Source of the DNA: Neobacillus cucumis
Lineage (GTDB): Bacteria > Bacillota > Bacilli > Bacillales_B > DSM-18226
NCBI RefSeq assembly: GCF_016107705.1
Contig: NZ_JAEHGC010000002.1
Location: 558,001-622,000, forward strand
DNA length: 64,000 nt
Reading direction: 5' to 3'
The notes under the pieces are model-generated. The model ran no database searches. It was given only the letters and a program-made list of their open reading frames with translations, and had not been told where the DNA came from. This document shows, piece after piece, positions 26,940 to 34,851 of the stretch; positions within the stretch are counted from its first letter, which is position 1, and every line of letters begins with the position of its first letter. The position numbers and the translations under genes are program-made.

Positions 26940-27308
26940 ATGATGATTGAAAGTATTTGCCCAAAATGTGGAGAAATAAATAATGTTGAGCATAAAGGGG
27001 AAGACCTTCTATTTGTTACTTGTAAAAACAAACATATCTATGACCATATTGTCATTCCTTATTCCAGAACCGCCGGCATTAAAGATGATCGAAGGAAAAA
27101 ATTAGAGGAAATGATTGTCGAGAAAAAATTTCACCGAATGAGTGATAAATCAACTATCTGTCTACTAATCTTTGAAAATGGGTATGAAATTGAAGGACGT
27201 TCAACAGTTCGCGACATGGCTGATTTTCGAACGATTATTGGAAAAGATAAGGCATATGAACAAGCATTAAAAAAGGCTATGGTTGCATTAGGTGCATACC
27301 TAGTTTGA
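26940..27308 (+). CDS. Zinc-ribbon plus phage Gp49-like domain protein
   Basis: A 122-residue two-part protein. The N-terminus looks like half of a zinc ribbon (SICPKCGEIN, then LLFVTCKNKH; three Cys and a His). The C-terminal half, STICLLIFENGYEIEGRSTV followed by MADFRTIIGKDKAYEQALKKAMVALGAYL, matches the phage N4 Gp49/Sf6 gene 66 family, normally a free-standing small phage protein of unknown role. No other phage gene is nearby, so this may be a domesticated phage domain. RBS GGGAGAG. The domain call rests on motif memory and needs a profile search. Confidence 0.65.
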   Translation: MMIESICPKCGEINNVEHKGEDLLFVTCKNKHIYDHIVIPYSRTAGIKDDRRKKLEEMIVEKKFHRMSDKSTICLLIFENGYEIEGRSTVRDMADFRTIIGKDKAYEQALKKAMVALGAYLV

Positions 27309-27327
27309 TTTAAAAAAAGCATGATCA

Positions 27328-27357
27328 AAAGGGCTAATCCAATTGGAATAGCCCTTT
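27328..27357. terminator. Bidirectional hairpin terminator
   Basis: AAAGGGCTAATCC/GGAATAGCCCTTT with one mismatch, between convergent genes. Confidence 0.75.
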
Positions 27358-27363
27358 ACATTT

Positions 27364-28737
27364 TTATAATGACTGTTCTAGCTCATACCAATAATAACAA
27401 ATCGTTTCCATCCCTTTATCGAAATTCTCAAGGTTGAAATGTTCATTTGGAGCATGGAAATTTTCATCTGGAAGCCCAAATCCCATTAACACAACCGGCT
27501 TTTCTAAAATTTGATCAAAGGTAGCTACGATTGGAATCGAGCCGCCTCCACGTGTATAGGAGGTAGGTACATGGTAGACTTTTTCATATGCTCTCCCAGC
27601 AGCTTGAATTGCTGGATGGTCAAATGGTGTAACAAACGCAGGGCCTTTGTCAAAAAGCGAAACATTTACTGTGACTCCAGGTGGTGTATGTGTTTTGATA
27701 TGTTTTTGCAATAGCTCTACAATTTCATCCGGATCTTGATCTGGAACAAGGCGGCAGGTGATTTTCGTATGCGCTTCCGCCGGAAGGACCGTTTTAATGC
27801 CTTCGCCTTGGAATCCGCCATAAATCCCGTTCACTTCAAGCGTAGGACGAACCCAATTTCTTTCTAATGACGTAAAGCCTTCTTCGCCAAACATTTCCGG
27901 AACCCCTAATTGGTCAATAAAAGACTGATCTGTAATCCCTAGTGATGCATAGGCTGCCTTTTCAGCCGCTGTTAACTCCGCCACTTTATCGTAAAAGCCT
28001 TCAACGGTGATCTGCCCTTTTTCGTTATGGAAGGAATTCACGATCTCGACTAATGCATGAATCGGATTTTGAACCATGCCGCCGTATAATCCCGAATGAA
28101 GATCGCTTTTTGGTCCCTTAACATCAATTTGTACACCGCACAAACCTCTCAACCCATAGCAAATGGCGGGCTTTCCGCGCTCCATCATGCTGGTATCGGA
28201 AATCACAATCACGTCGGAGGATAATAATTCCTTATTTTCCTTTACAAAGAGCGGAAGGTTAGGGCTGCCGATTTCTTCTTCCCCCTCAATCAGGAATTTT
28301 ACATTGATGGGAAGGGTTCCTGTGGTATTAAAGATCGCTTGCAACGCTTTGAGATGCATAAACACCTGGCCTTTGTCGTCACTTGCCCCACGAGCATAGA
28401 TCTTCTCGTCGCGGATTTCTGCTTCAAAAGGAGGGCTATCCCATAATTCAACCGGGTCAACGGGCTGTACATCATAGTGGCCATAAATCATTACAGTTGG
28501 TTTTCCTTCTGCCTTCAACCACTCCCCATAAACGACAGGGTGACCTTTTGTTTCGTAGATTTCGATCTTTTCCATCCCGATTTCTTGAAGGGCATTGGAC
28601 ACCCATTTTGCAGCCTTTTGAACATCCTCTTTATGTTCAGGGAGAGAGCTGATACTTGGAATCGCCAAAAATTCCTTTAATTCCGTTAAATGCTTTTCTC
28701 TGTTTTTTGTAAGGTATGTAATAACAGCTTGATCCAA
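27364..28737 (-). CDS. M20 family metallodipeptidase
   Basis: A 457-residue M20/ArgE-DapE dipeptidase. Metal ligands are visible in VMIYGHYDVQPVDP (His, Asp) and ARGASDDKGQ (bridging Asp), the catalytic Glu pair in IEGEEEIGS, and a further Asp in VISDTSM. The dimerisation domain is RGLCGVQIDVKGPKSDLHSGLYGG. It probably hydrolyses dipeptides in the cytosol, like other Bacillus M20 dipeptidases of this length. The start is TTG 28737, 8 bases behind AGGAGG; no ATG is better placed. Monocistronic. Confidence 0.93.
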   Translation of the reverse strand: MDQAVITYLTKNREKHLTELKEFLAIPSISSLPEHKEDVQKAAKWVSNALQEIGMEKIEIYETKGHPVVYGEWLKAEGKPTVMIYGHYDVQPVDPVELWDSPPFEAEIRDEKIYARGASDDKGQVFMHLKALQAIFNTTGTLPINVKFLIEGEEEIGSPNLPLFVKENKELLSSDVIVISDTSMMERGKPAICYGLRGLCGVQIDVKGPKSDLHSGLYGGMVQNPIHALVEIVNSFHNEKGQITVEGFYDKVAELTAAEKAAYASLGITDQSFIDQLGVPEMFGEEGFTSLERNWVRPTLEVNGIYGGFQGEGIKTVLPAEAHTKITCRLVPDQDPDEIVELLQKHIKTHTPPGVTVNVSLFDKGPAFVTPFDHPAIQAAGRAYEKVYHVPTSYTRGGGSIPIVATFDQILEKPVVLMGFGLPDENFHAPNEHFNLENFDKGMETICYYWYELEQSL

Positions 28738-28911
28738 TAAAAAAACCTCCTAAAATCTTAATTTTTCCAATAAGTTAATTTTGTAACATATTGTTAAATG
28801 TTTCAAGTTGAATTCAGGAGCGAGCAGAAAATGAAATTTTATAAAGCGGATGAAAATCAATATGGTAGAATGGAAAGAGATAACTTTACATGGAAAAATG
28901 AGGGATGAGAC

Positions 28912-29538
28912 ATGAAGGAGATTAAAAATATTTATTGTGTGGGAAGAAATTACGCAGCACATGCAAAGGAATTAAACAATGAAGTGCCTACTTCGCCATT
29001 TCTTTTTTCAAAACCTACTCATGCCTTGGTTGAAGCGAAAGGGCAGAGAATACAGCTGCCTGCAAATCGTGGCTCCATCCATTTTGAAACAGAGCTCGTT
29101 GTAAGGGTTGGGAAACAATATGAGATCGGCATGAAAGTAGACGAAACAATTGATAGTATGGCGATTGGGCTTGACCTAACTTTACGGGATGTCCAAACGG
29201 AATTGAAGAAAAAAGGGCATCCATGGTTGCTTGCAAAGGGGTTTCCAAATTCGGCAGTCGTGAGTGAGTTCATTACTTTTCCTGGGCTTGATGAAGTGGA
29301 AAAGGCTGATTTCATGCTAATGAAAAATGGGGAGAAGGTTCAACAAGGAAACATTAAAAATATGCTTTTTGATTTACAAACCATTTTAGATTTCACCGCT
29401 GAGAATTTTGGTTTGGGTGAAGGGGACATCATTTTTACCGGAACACCAGAAGGAGTCGGACAAGTTTTGGACGGCGATCATCTTTCTTTGGTTTGGGATA
29501 ATAGGGTTCTTGGAGAGTGTTTAATTAAATTAACTTAA
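28912..29538 (+). CDS. Fumarylacetoacetate hydrolase (FAH) family protein
   Basis: A 208-residue FAH-fold enzyme without the long N-terminal domain. Signatures: IYCVGRNYAAHAKELNN, FLFSKPTHALV, HFETELVVRVGK (Glu metal ligands), AIGLDLTLRDVQTELKKKGHPWLLAKGFPNSAVV and DIIFTGTPEGVGQV. Relatives are acylpyruvases, oxaloacetate decarboxylases or hydratases using Mg or Mn; the substrate is not fixed. The start is ATG 28912 after GAGGGATGAG. A hairpin with a T-run overlaps the 3' end of the convergent gene. Confidence 0.88.
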   Translation: MKEIKNIYCVGRNYAAHAKELNNEVPTSPFLFSKPTHALVEAKGQRIQLPANRGSIHFETELVVRVGKQYEIGMKVDETIDSMAIGLDLTLRDVQTELKKKGHPWLLAKGFPNSAVVSEFITFPGLDEVEKADFMLMKNGEKVQQGNIKNMLFDLQTILDFTAENFGLGEGDIIFTGTPEGVGQVLDGDHLSLVWDNRVLGECLIKLT

Positions 29539-29603
29539 TTCCTTTGGGATTTTATTGGTATTGATGTCTGGATTGGTGGCGTTATCGATTTTTAGATTTT
29601 GGG

Positions 29604-29647
29604 TCAGTCCTCCACTGCCTAACGCAGCGGGGGACTGATTCTTTTTT
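29604..29647 (+). terminator. Terminator of the FAH gene
   Basis: TCAGTCC/GGACTGA outer stem with inner CTGC/GCAG, then TTCTTTTTT. It overlaps the last codons of the convergent orf1. Confidence 0.75.
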
Positions 29648-30197
29648 CACCAATGAAAAATGCTCTGCAAAAAAACGATAATAGGAAGAATAGCGAGAGA
29701 CCGATTAACGTAATTCCCAAGTTGACTTGTTGTCCCTTAAGATAATTGTTACAGAGACGAATGGGAGCGTTAGCGTAAAGCCAGCCCATGACAAAAAGCA
29801 TGGAAATTACATTTGCCCAAATGAACCCCTTCACTACAGGAGACAGCCGCCCCCAGCTAAAGGCTAGGGGCAGACCAATCATTAGAGGAGCAGTCAGATA
29901 CTTTGCTAATTCAAATGTAGTACTGTTAAGCGCGGCATCAAGGGATCTCGGCAGAAGCCAAAAGATGCTGGTAAATATAGCAATGAACAGACCAGGAATT
30001 CCATCTGGGTTGTATTGACCCCATTCCGGCTTCCAAACATGTTTCCTGAAGCTGGTTCCAAATAAATATCCAGTAAAAGCTAATAAAGGAATTTGAACAA
30101 CCATTTGGCCAACCATAGTACTTTCAAGACCCGTTCTTACTTGTGGGATACTTAGGGCGGCAATAAGCATAAAGCTAATGAATACAATAGGTTTCAT
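29619..30197 (-). CDS. sNOR-cluster membrane protein (orf1 position)
   Basis: A 192-residue membrane protein with about five helices (PIVFISFMLIAALSIP, VQIPLLAFTGYLFG, GLFIAIFTSIFWLLP, GFIWANVISMLFVMGWLY, LIGLSLFFLLSFF) and a cytosolic basic tail. The ATG directly follows the senC stop (TGA then ATG), so the genes are translationally coupled. Position after a CuA subunit, heme-copper subunit I and senC corresponds to orf1 of the norSY-senC-orf1 clusters known from ammonia-oxidising bacteria. The function of orf1 is not established; assembly or a quinone-linked role is speculation. Confidence 0.6.
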   Translation of the reverse strand: MKPIVFISFMLIAALSIPQVRTGLESTMVGQMVVQIPLLAFTGYLFGTSFRKHVWKPEWGQYNPDGIPGLFIAIFTSIFWLLPRSLDAALNSTTFELAKYLTAPLMIGLPLAFSWGRLSPVVKGFIWANVISMLFVMGWLYANAPIRLCNNYLKGQQVNLGITLIGLSLFFLLSFFCRAFFIGEKRISPPLR

Positions 30198-30806
30198 TCA
30201 TTTCACCCTTAAATTTAATTCCTCGACAACTTTGTCGGGAGAGTTATAATCATATATCTGGATTAACCTGCCTTTAGGATCAATTAAATAAAATGCTGCA
30301 TTATGTTCAAATCCATTTTCAATCGGGATGACAATGACCCCTGCCATTTTTAATAATAACTTCAGTTCCTTTTGGTCTGGAACCGTAGCTATTCTCCAAT
30401 TGACTCCGTCTGCTTCATACAATTCGCGATGGTGTTCAAGCATTTCAGGTGTATCCCGCTTAGGGTCAAAACTAATACTTATAAAATGTAATTTGTCACG
30501 CAGGATCCTTTTTGGAAGGCTCGAATAAATTTTATTAAAATTCATCTCCACTACGGGGCAAACATCTCCACAGGTAGCATAAAAGAACGTAGCCAAAACG
30601 TATTTCCCTTGATATTCAGAAAGGGTAAAGGATTCTCCCTTACTGTCCTCAAAAGTGACATTAGGAACGATGGGACTTTCCTGCAACACATTGATTTTCC
30701 TTGCCTGTTCGGCTGTAAAAGCCCGAAAATGATCGCTATAGAAAAACAAAATGGCTGTGCCTAAGATTGTGAGCCCTATTGTCATGAAGAAATATTTTTT
30801 ATCCAT
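30198..30806 (-). CDS. senC: Sco1/SenC family copper chaperone
   Basis: A 202-residue membrane-anchored thioredoxin-fold protein. One N-terminal helix (YFFMTIGLTILGTAILFF) anchors it outside the membrane. The copper site is complete: Cys79 and Cys83 in YATCGDVCPVV and His168 in GFEHNAAF; SFDPKRDTPEML is the usual third block. Sco proteins load or reduce the CuA centre, fitting the CuA subunit in this cluster. The ATG at 30806 overlaps the end of the subunit I gene by 8 bases; the longer frame up to 30851 runs inside that gene and is unlikely. Confidence 0.92.
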   Translation of the reverse strand: MDKKYFFMTIGLTILGTAILFFYSDHFRAFTAEQARKINVLQESPIVPNVTFEDSKGESFTLSEYQGKYVLATFFYATCGDVCPVVEMNFNKIYSSLPKRILRDKLHFISISFDPKRDTPEMLEHHRELYEADGVNWRIATVPDQKELKLLLKMAGVIVIPIENGFEHNAAFYLIDPKGRLIQIYDYNSPDKVVEELNLRVK

Positions 30807-32286
30807 GTGTCGAAGTTCCAATATCCTCAGTATTGGAAATATTTTTCCCAATCTTGCTGGAGTAGTTAATAAAACGGAAGAAAAATAACAAGAAAATGAC
30901 CATTGCGAAAAATCCGAAGAAAGCAGCTACAATATCTACAGGAGTCCATTCAGGAAGATGCTCAGCCCAGCGTCTTGGAGCACTTGTCTTTCCAGAGAAT
31001 AAGAATGAATAGGTTAATCCAAGGAACGCCAGGAAATACATCCAAAAGATGAATTGGTCAAACTTGCTATCCGTCCGTCCGCCTTCCACCCTTGTCAGGT
31101 AGTACATGAATCCAAGAATCATTGCACAAACTCCCATCCCCATATACATATGGAAATGCCCCGGTACCCATTTGGTGTTGTGCATCACTTCATTGATCAC
31201 GATGGTGGCATCAACAATTGCCGGAATCACCCCAATCACCCAGCCAAATATTGAAAGGTAGAGGAAGGTTGAAGCCACGTCCCACTTAATTCCAGAACGA
31301 TAGATAATCATCAAAGCCCCAAATGCAGTAACAACCAGCACTGGGATTCCATTGATATAGGAAAGAACCTGCCCCAAAATCAGGACCCACTTTGGCATAG
31401 CATAGTCCATCAAAAGATGATGAGGATAGGCAGAAAGCGTTAAAATGGTTGAAAGGTTCCACGCAATTAAAAAGATTTTATTGGATTTCCAAGCCCTGCC
31501 CGTATAGCGGGGGAGTAGCTCATAGACGGCAATAACCCCCATATAAATGGTGGAATTTGCAAGAACATGGCCAAAGGCAAAGGTTAAGTTTTTTGCAAGC
31601 AGTGGATCAATAGTAAAACTTGGTGTGTAAAGGTTAATGAGGCTCATTAAAAGGATGGAAGCACCTGCAATCAGTGCCGTGATGTCAACTATACATACCA
31701 TTGTAGCGGCTACAACTGTTGGAGGAGGACCAAATCCTTCTTTTTTTCCAAGAAGTTGCGGCCAGCCCAACGTTGTAGAGAAGCTTCCATATTTTTTGAT
31801 GATGGCACGTGCGGTTTCTAATAGAAAAATCAAAAACGAAGTTCCAATTACTAACATCCCGCCTAAATAAAGGGCAGCACCAGTTTTCCCCCACACTCCT
31901 CCAGAAATGGCAGGCAGAGGATAAAGGAAGGTCCAGCTACCGGCAAAATCATAGCCAAAGATTGCAATTAGAATCATGGTAACGCCAATAAGGAAAAGAA
32001 TAATATATAGGTGAAACACAGACCTTTTTAAAGGAACGTATTGACTTAAAAAATACCACATGATGGCAGATACGGCGAGTATGGAAGCGCCGATCATACC
32101 GGTTCCATGCAGGGTCATGACTTTATAGAACATGATGGTGTCCAACTTGATAAGGTTTCCTTGGGACAGGAGCATCAGAACACCAGCAATCATCATTAAC
32201 AGTAATACCGCACCACTAATGATAAGTGGAAACACAACACTTTTCTTTGTATTTGGGTTAATTGCAACCCGTAATGTGTTTGTCAT
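30799..32286 (-). CDS. norY: Heme-copper subunit I, nitric oxide reductase type (NorY of sNOR)
   Basis: A 495-residue, about twelve-helix heme-copper catalytic subunit. All six canonical metal-ligand histidines are present: His60 (low-spin heme), His240, His289-His290 (copper B), His377 (high-spin heme) and His379 (low-spin heme, GHFHMYMGMG). Oxygen reductases have Tyr four residues after the first copper B histidine, cross-linked to it; here the segment is FGH240VLAN244, so the residue is Asn. Loss of that Tyr is the hallmark of NO reductases. With norS, senC and orf1 the gene order equals norSY-senC-orf1 of the sNOR family. Annotation pipelines would probably call it cytochrome c oxidase or cbb3 subunit I. 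Confidence 0.8.
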   Translation of the reverse strand: MTNTLRVAINPNTKKSVVFPLIISGAVLLLMMIAGVLMLLSQGNLIKLDTIMFYKVMTLHGTGMIGASILAVSAIMWYFLSQYVPLKRSVFHLYIILFLIGVTMILIAIFGYDFAGSWTFLYPLPAISGGVWGKTGAALYLGGMLVIGTSFLIFLLETARAIIKKYGSFSTTLGWPQLLGKKEGFGPPPTVVAATMVCIVDITALIAGASILLMSLINLYTPSFTIDPLLAKNLTFAFGHVLANSTIYMGVIAVYELLPRYTGRAWKSNKIFLIAWNLSTILTLSAYPHHLLMDYAMPKWVLILGQVLSYINGIPVLVVTAFGALMIIYRSGIKWDVASTFLYLSIFGWVIGVIPAIVDATIVINEVMHNTKWVPGHFHMYMGMGVCAMILGFMYYLTRVEGGRTDSKFDQFIFWMYFLAFLGLTYSFLFSGKTSAPRRWAEHLPEWTPVDIVAAFFGFFAMVIFLLFFFRFINYSSKIGKNISNTEDIGTSTHG

Positions 32287-32302
32287 TTACTAACTCCCCC
32301 CA

Positions 32303-32821
32303 TTATTCATTAACGATAATCTCGCGTTTCATAATGTGGTGGGCTGCACCACAATACTCCAAGCACAATATAGAATAGGTTCCAGGTTTCGTAAATTGAT
32401 AATACACAGTGTTTGTATATTGAGGCATGGCCTGAGTTTGAGCAACAATATTCATTTTATCATCGTATAAACCAAAGCCATGATTGACATCCTTGCTAGT
32501 GACATGAAAGGCAATGTAGTCTCCAACTTTAAAAGTGTCCTTAGATATTTCGAACCCAAATTGCATAGCGGTAACATCGACGTCAACAGGAGTGCCTTTC
32601 GCTGCCGCCCGATGATAAGGCAGTTGTTTTAAGGTAAAAAGGCTTGTAGTCAGCAACGATAAACATACCAATATAAACCAAATATTGCGAATAAAGTATC
32701 CCTTTTTTTGAATCCCGGTATAATCAACTTTTTTATCAGACCGTGCAAAGACAAACAGGAAGACAAAAATGATAAAAAGGCTAAGAAGTAAGGTAATATC
32801 CCAGGCTGCTTGTTGATACAT
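32303..32821 (-). CDS. norS: CuA-containing subunit II (NorS of sNOR)
   Basis: A 172-residue subunit II with two N-terminal membrane helices (DITLLLSLFIIFVFLFVF; FILVCLSLLTTSLFTL) and an external cupredoxin domain. The dinuclear copper A site is complete: His114 (VNHGFGLYD), Cys153, Glu155, Cys157, His161 and Met164 in CLEYCGAAHHIM. It therefore takes electrons from a cytochrome c or equivalent and passes them to subunit I. ATG 32821 has the RBS AAAAAGGGGGA; the longer frame from TTG 32857 has none. The norY start follows 16 bases after its stop, with its own GGGGGGAG. Confidence 0.85.
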   Translation of the reverse strand: MYQQAAWDITLLLSLFIIFVFLFVFARSDKKVDYTGIQKKGYFIRNIWFILVCLSLLTTSLFTLKQLPYHRAAAKGTPVDVDVTAMQFGFEISKDTFKVGDYIAFHVTSKDVNHGFGLYDDKMNIVAQTQAMPQYTNTVYYQFTKPGTYSILCLEYCGAAHHIMKREIIVNE

Positions 32822-32853
32822 ACTAATCCCCCTTTTTAAAAAAATTTTTTTCT

Positions 32854-33030
32854 TCAAGGATGGCTAAGCTTGTGTGCAGCAATAAATTCCTGCCTAAAAG
32901 AATCATACAAAATAAACATAGGAATTACTGTTAGAAAAGTCACAATTATCAGAAAAATAAAGGGATGGATTTCCCTGTTAGTTAGTAGATGAGGGGGTGG
33001 AAGGTTCCACTGATTCTCTATAAGTCCTTT
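32854..33030 (-). other. Reading frame for a single-helix small subunit, no usable start
   Basis: Between the FNT pseudogene and norS an open frame reads GLIENQWNLPPPHLLTNREI, then the hydrophobic helix HPFIFLIIVTFLTVIPMFIL and YDSFRQEFIAAHKLSHP, ending TGA at 32854. Shape and place recall the one-helix small subunits of B-type oxidases. No ATG, GTG or TTG begins the frame; only a short internal ATG exists. Either an unusual start (ATA, CTT) is used behind AAAAGGA, or it is decayed like its neighbour. Confidence 0.35.
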
Positions 33031-33701
33031 TCCTTTATAGATGCCGGAGGGTTAAGGGGGATGTGTGCTGAAGTGATTTCTTTCTTGTTTACAAAATGAA
33101 GAGCTAAACCTGTAAAAACGAATCCACCAATAAAGTTTCCAATTGTGGAACTGGAGGTGAATGCCATAAATGCACCTAATGTCACCATCCAATTACATAA
33201 AATTGCTTTTGTTATAGCAATGCTGATTCCTTCCACACCTAGGCTTTTATACGCGAGAGTTTTTCCTTCCGCCACAGAAATGATTTTTTCAATCATCGGC
33301 CCTTCGGTAATATGTCCCAGTTTTGTTGCAGAGATATAAAATAATCCCCCATACAACAGGCTTCCTAAAAGATTTCCAATAAGAACCTAAAAGAAGTTAA
33401 TATAAACACTTTTACCGGATGTAAGCCCTCTCATTTTAGAGAGTGGCAGCATGGCAAAATTCCCGGTTACCAGCTCTAATCCTAATAATAAAATAAGGAC
33501 AAATCCAACAGGAAAGATAAAGGCACCAACAATCCCCAACCGGGTTTCGATTGAAGCGGTATAAGCGAGAGTCGTGGCGAATCCCAAAAAGGCACCTGAC
33601 AGAATTCCCTTGCTTAAAATGTCCTTCATAGCCAAATTGGATTTATAGGCTCCTGTAGTTGCAACATCCTCTATCAACTGAATCGGTTTAATATAATCCA
33701 A
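33018..33701 (-). pseudogene. Formate/nitrite transporter (FNT) gene with one in-frame TAG
   Basis: Both halves lie in one frame. The first (from TTG 33701 behind AAGGAGGG) reads DYIKPIQLIEDVATTGAYKS and LGLELVTGNFAMLPLSKMRG to YINFF; then TAG at 33387-33389; then VLIGNLLGSLLYGGLFYIS, ILCNWMVTLGAFMAF and STIGNFIGGFVFTGLALHF. FNT proteins usually carry NFFW or similar here, so a TGG to TAG change fits. Intact, it would be a pentameric formate or nitrite channel of about 227 residues. Placed directly upstream of the sNOR genes on the same strand, it suggests a nitrite/NO context. Confidence 0.85.
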
Positions 33702-34082
33702 TCTCCATCCCTCCTTTTTCGTTTGATTTTTATTGTAAAGAGGGTACTTTGTCAAATCAATATTATTTTACAAAAAATTACAATTTACTTATTAACATAG
33801 TATTTATGGTAGAAATTCTGGAGATGATTGCAAATTAAAATTACTGCCAATCCGCTTGAGGATAAAGTGCTATTAATCTATTTGTTTTTTAATAAGTATA
33901 TCGAAGATTTGAATTCTATCTTTATACAATTAGGAATGTGTCGAAAAAAATAGATAATGTATTTTTAAGAAAAAGAGAATTAAAGTGTAATTTTACACTT
34001 TCGGGAATATAATTACATTAAACAGAACGTTCCTTTTTTGACCTTTTGAATAAATAATTATTTGTAAATGGTGGTGATAAAA
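33702..34082. other. Divergent intergenic region, FNT-sNOR side and YfjL-like gene
   Basis: On the minus strand a TTGACA box 17 bases before TAAAAA lies upstream of the FNT start, with TTGTAAT/TTGTAAA direct repeats further up that resemble ResD-type sites. On the plus side a 20-base palindrome is listed separately. No further gene is seen. Confidence 0.35.
33982..34001. promoter_or_regulatory. 20-base palindrome AAAGTGTAA-TT-TTACACTTT
   Basis: Perfect 9-bp arms around two bases, 82 bases upstream of the YfjL-like start. Without a T-run and with such a short spacer it looks like an operator rather than a terminator. Owner unknown. Confidence 0.5.
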
Positions 34083-34745
34083 ATGAAACCTAAGAAAATT
34101 ATTTTCACAATCGTATCGATCGCAATAATTTTTGTAATCGGATATTTCCTAAATGCCTTTTTTGGAAACCCCATCAGCAAAAGAATAGCGGAAAAGGAGG
34201 TCTTAACGTATTTTGAAGAAAAATATAACAAGGACTTCAAAGTTTATTCGTCCAGCTATAATTTTTTAATTCCAGATTACAATATTAAGTTAGGACCAAG
34301 TGATGATAAAGAGACTGTATTTGAAACTTCCAGATATGAATTAACTATGTTTGACGCGTATGGTGCGTATTTAGCTACTGAGGAATTAAAATCTAAATTT
34401 CTAGAGATTCTGGTAAAAGAATTTCCAAAAATCAAATTTACAGTGCAGGCGGAGGAACAGCATCATATAGAAGTTGCGGGTGTTGAATTTGCCTTTTTTT
34501 CTCCAGATCCCCAGACAAGATTAGAAAAGAATTATTTTAATGCAAATATATCGTGGGCTGACACCGGACTTAGCAGGAATGAAACGATAAGGCTGATGGA
34601 TGAAATTGCCCTTAAGGTAAACACCGAACTAAAGGGCATACCCAAAGAACTTAACCTGGAAATTTATGTGAAAGACAAAAAGGGAGATAATGTTATCATT
34701 GAAAGGTTTTATATTAATGGGAAAGCGATTCTTAAAGAAAATTAG
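34083..34745 (+). CDS. Membrane-anchored hypothetical protein (YfjL-like)
   Basis: A 220-residue protein with one N-terminal helix (IIFTIVSIAIIFVIGYFLNAFFG) and an external domain beginning EKEVLTYFEEKYNKDFKVYSS, a pattern I associate with the YfjL-like family of Bacillus. The rest alternates charged strands and helices (TRLEKNYFNANISWADTGLS, LNLEIYVKDKKGDN). No enzyme motif is visible. The start is ATG 34083 behind GGTGGTGAT; the ORF opens 15 bases earlier. Monocistronic. Confidence 0.6.
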   Translation: MKPKKIIFTIVSIAIIFVIGYFLNAFFGNPISKRIAEKEVLTYFEEKYNKDFKVYSSSYNFLIPDYNIKLGPSDDKETVFETSRYELTMFDAYGAYLATEELKSKFLEILVKEFPKIKFTVQAEEQHHIEVAGVEFAFFSPDPQTRLEKNYFNANISWADTGLSRNETIRLMDEIALKVNTELKGIPKELNLEIYVKDKKGDNVIIERFYINGKAILKEN

Positions 34746-34785
34746 ATAATCATAATTTACTTAGTAATATCTTCTAATCGTGTCT

Positions 34786-34810
34786 AAAAAAAGGCCTTCC
34801 TGCGAAGGCA
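34786..34810 (-). terminator. Terminator of the MOSC gene
   Basis: GCCTTC/GAAGGC stem with 4-base loop; the plus-strand A-run before it gives a U-tract on the minus transcript. Confidence 0.75.
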
Positions 34811-34851
34811 TCACTTTGAGTCTGGTAGCCAATAAGTCGAATAACAACCTT

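Noticed and set aside
30799..32821. Annotation as cytochrome c oxidase (ba3 or cbb3 type) subunits I and II
   Set aside because: The cross-linking Tyr after His240 is Asn, and gene order fits sNOR; cbb3 would also need ccoO/ccoP, which are absent.
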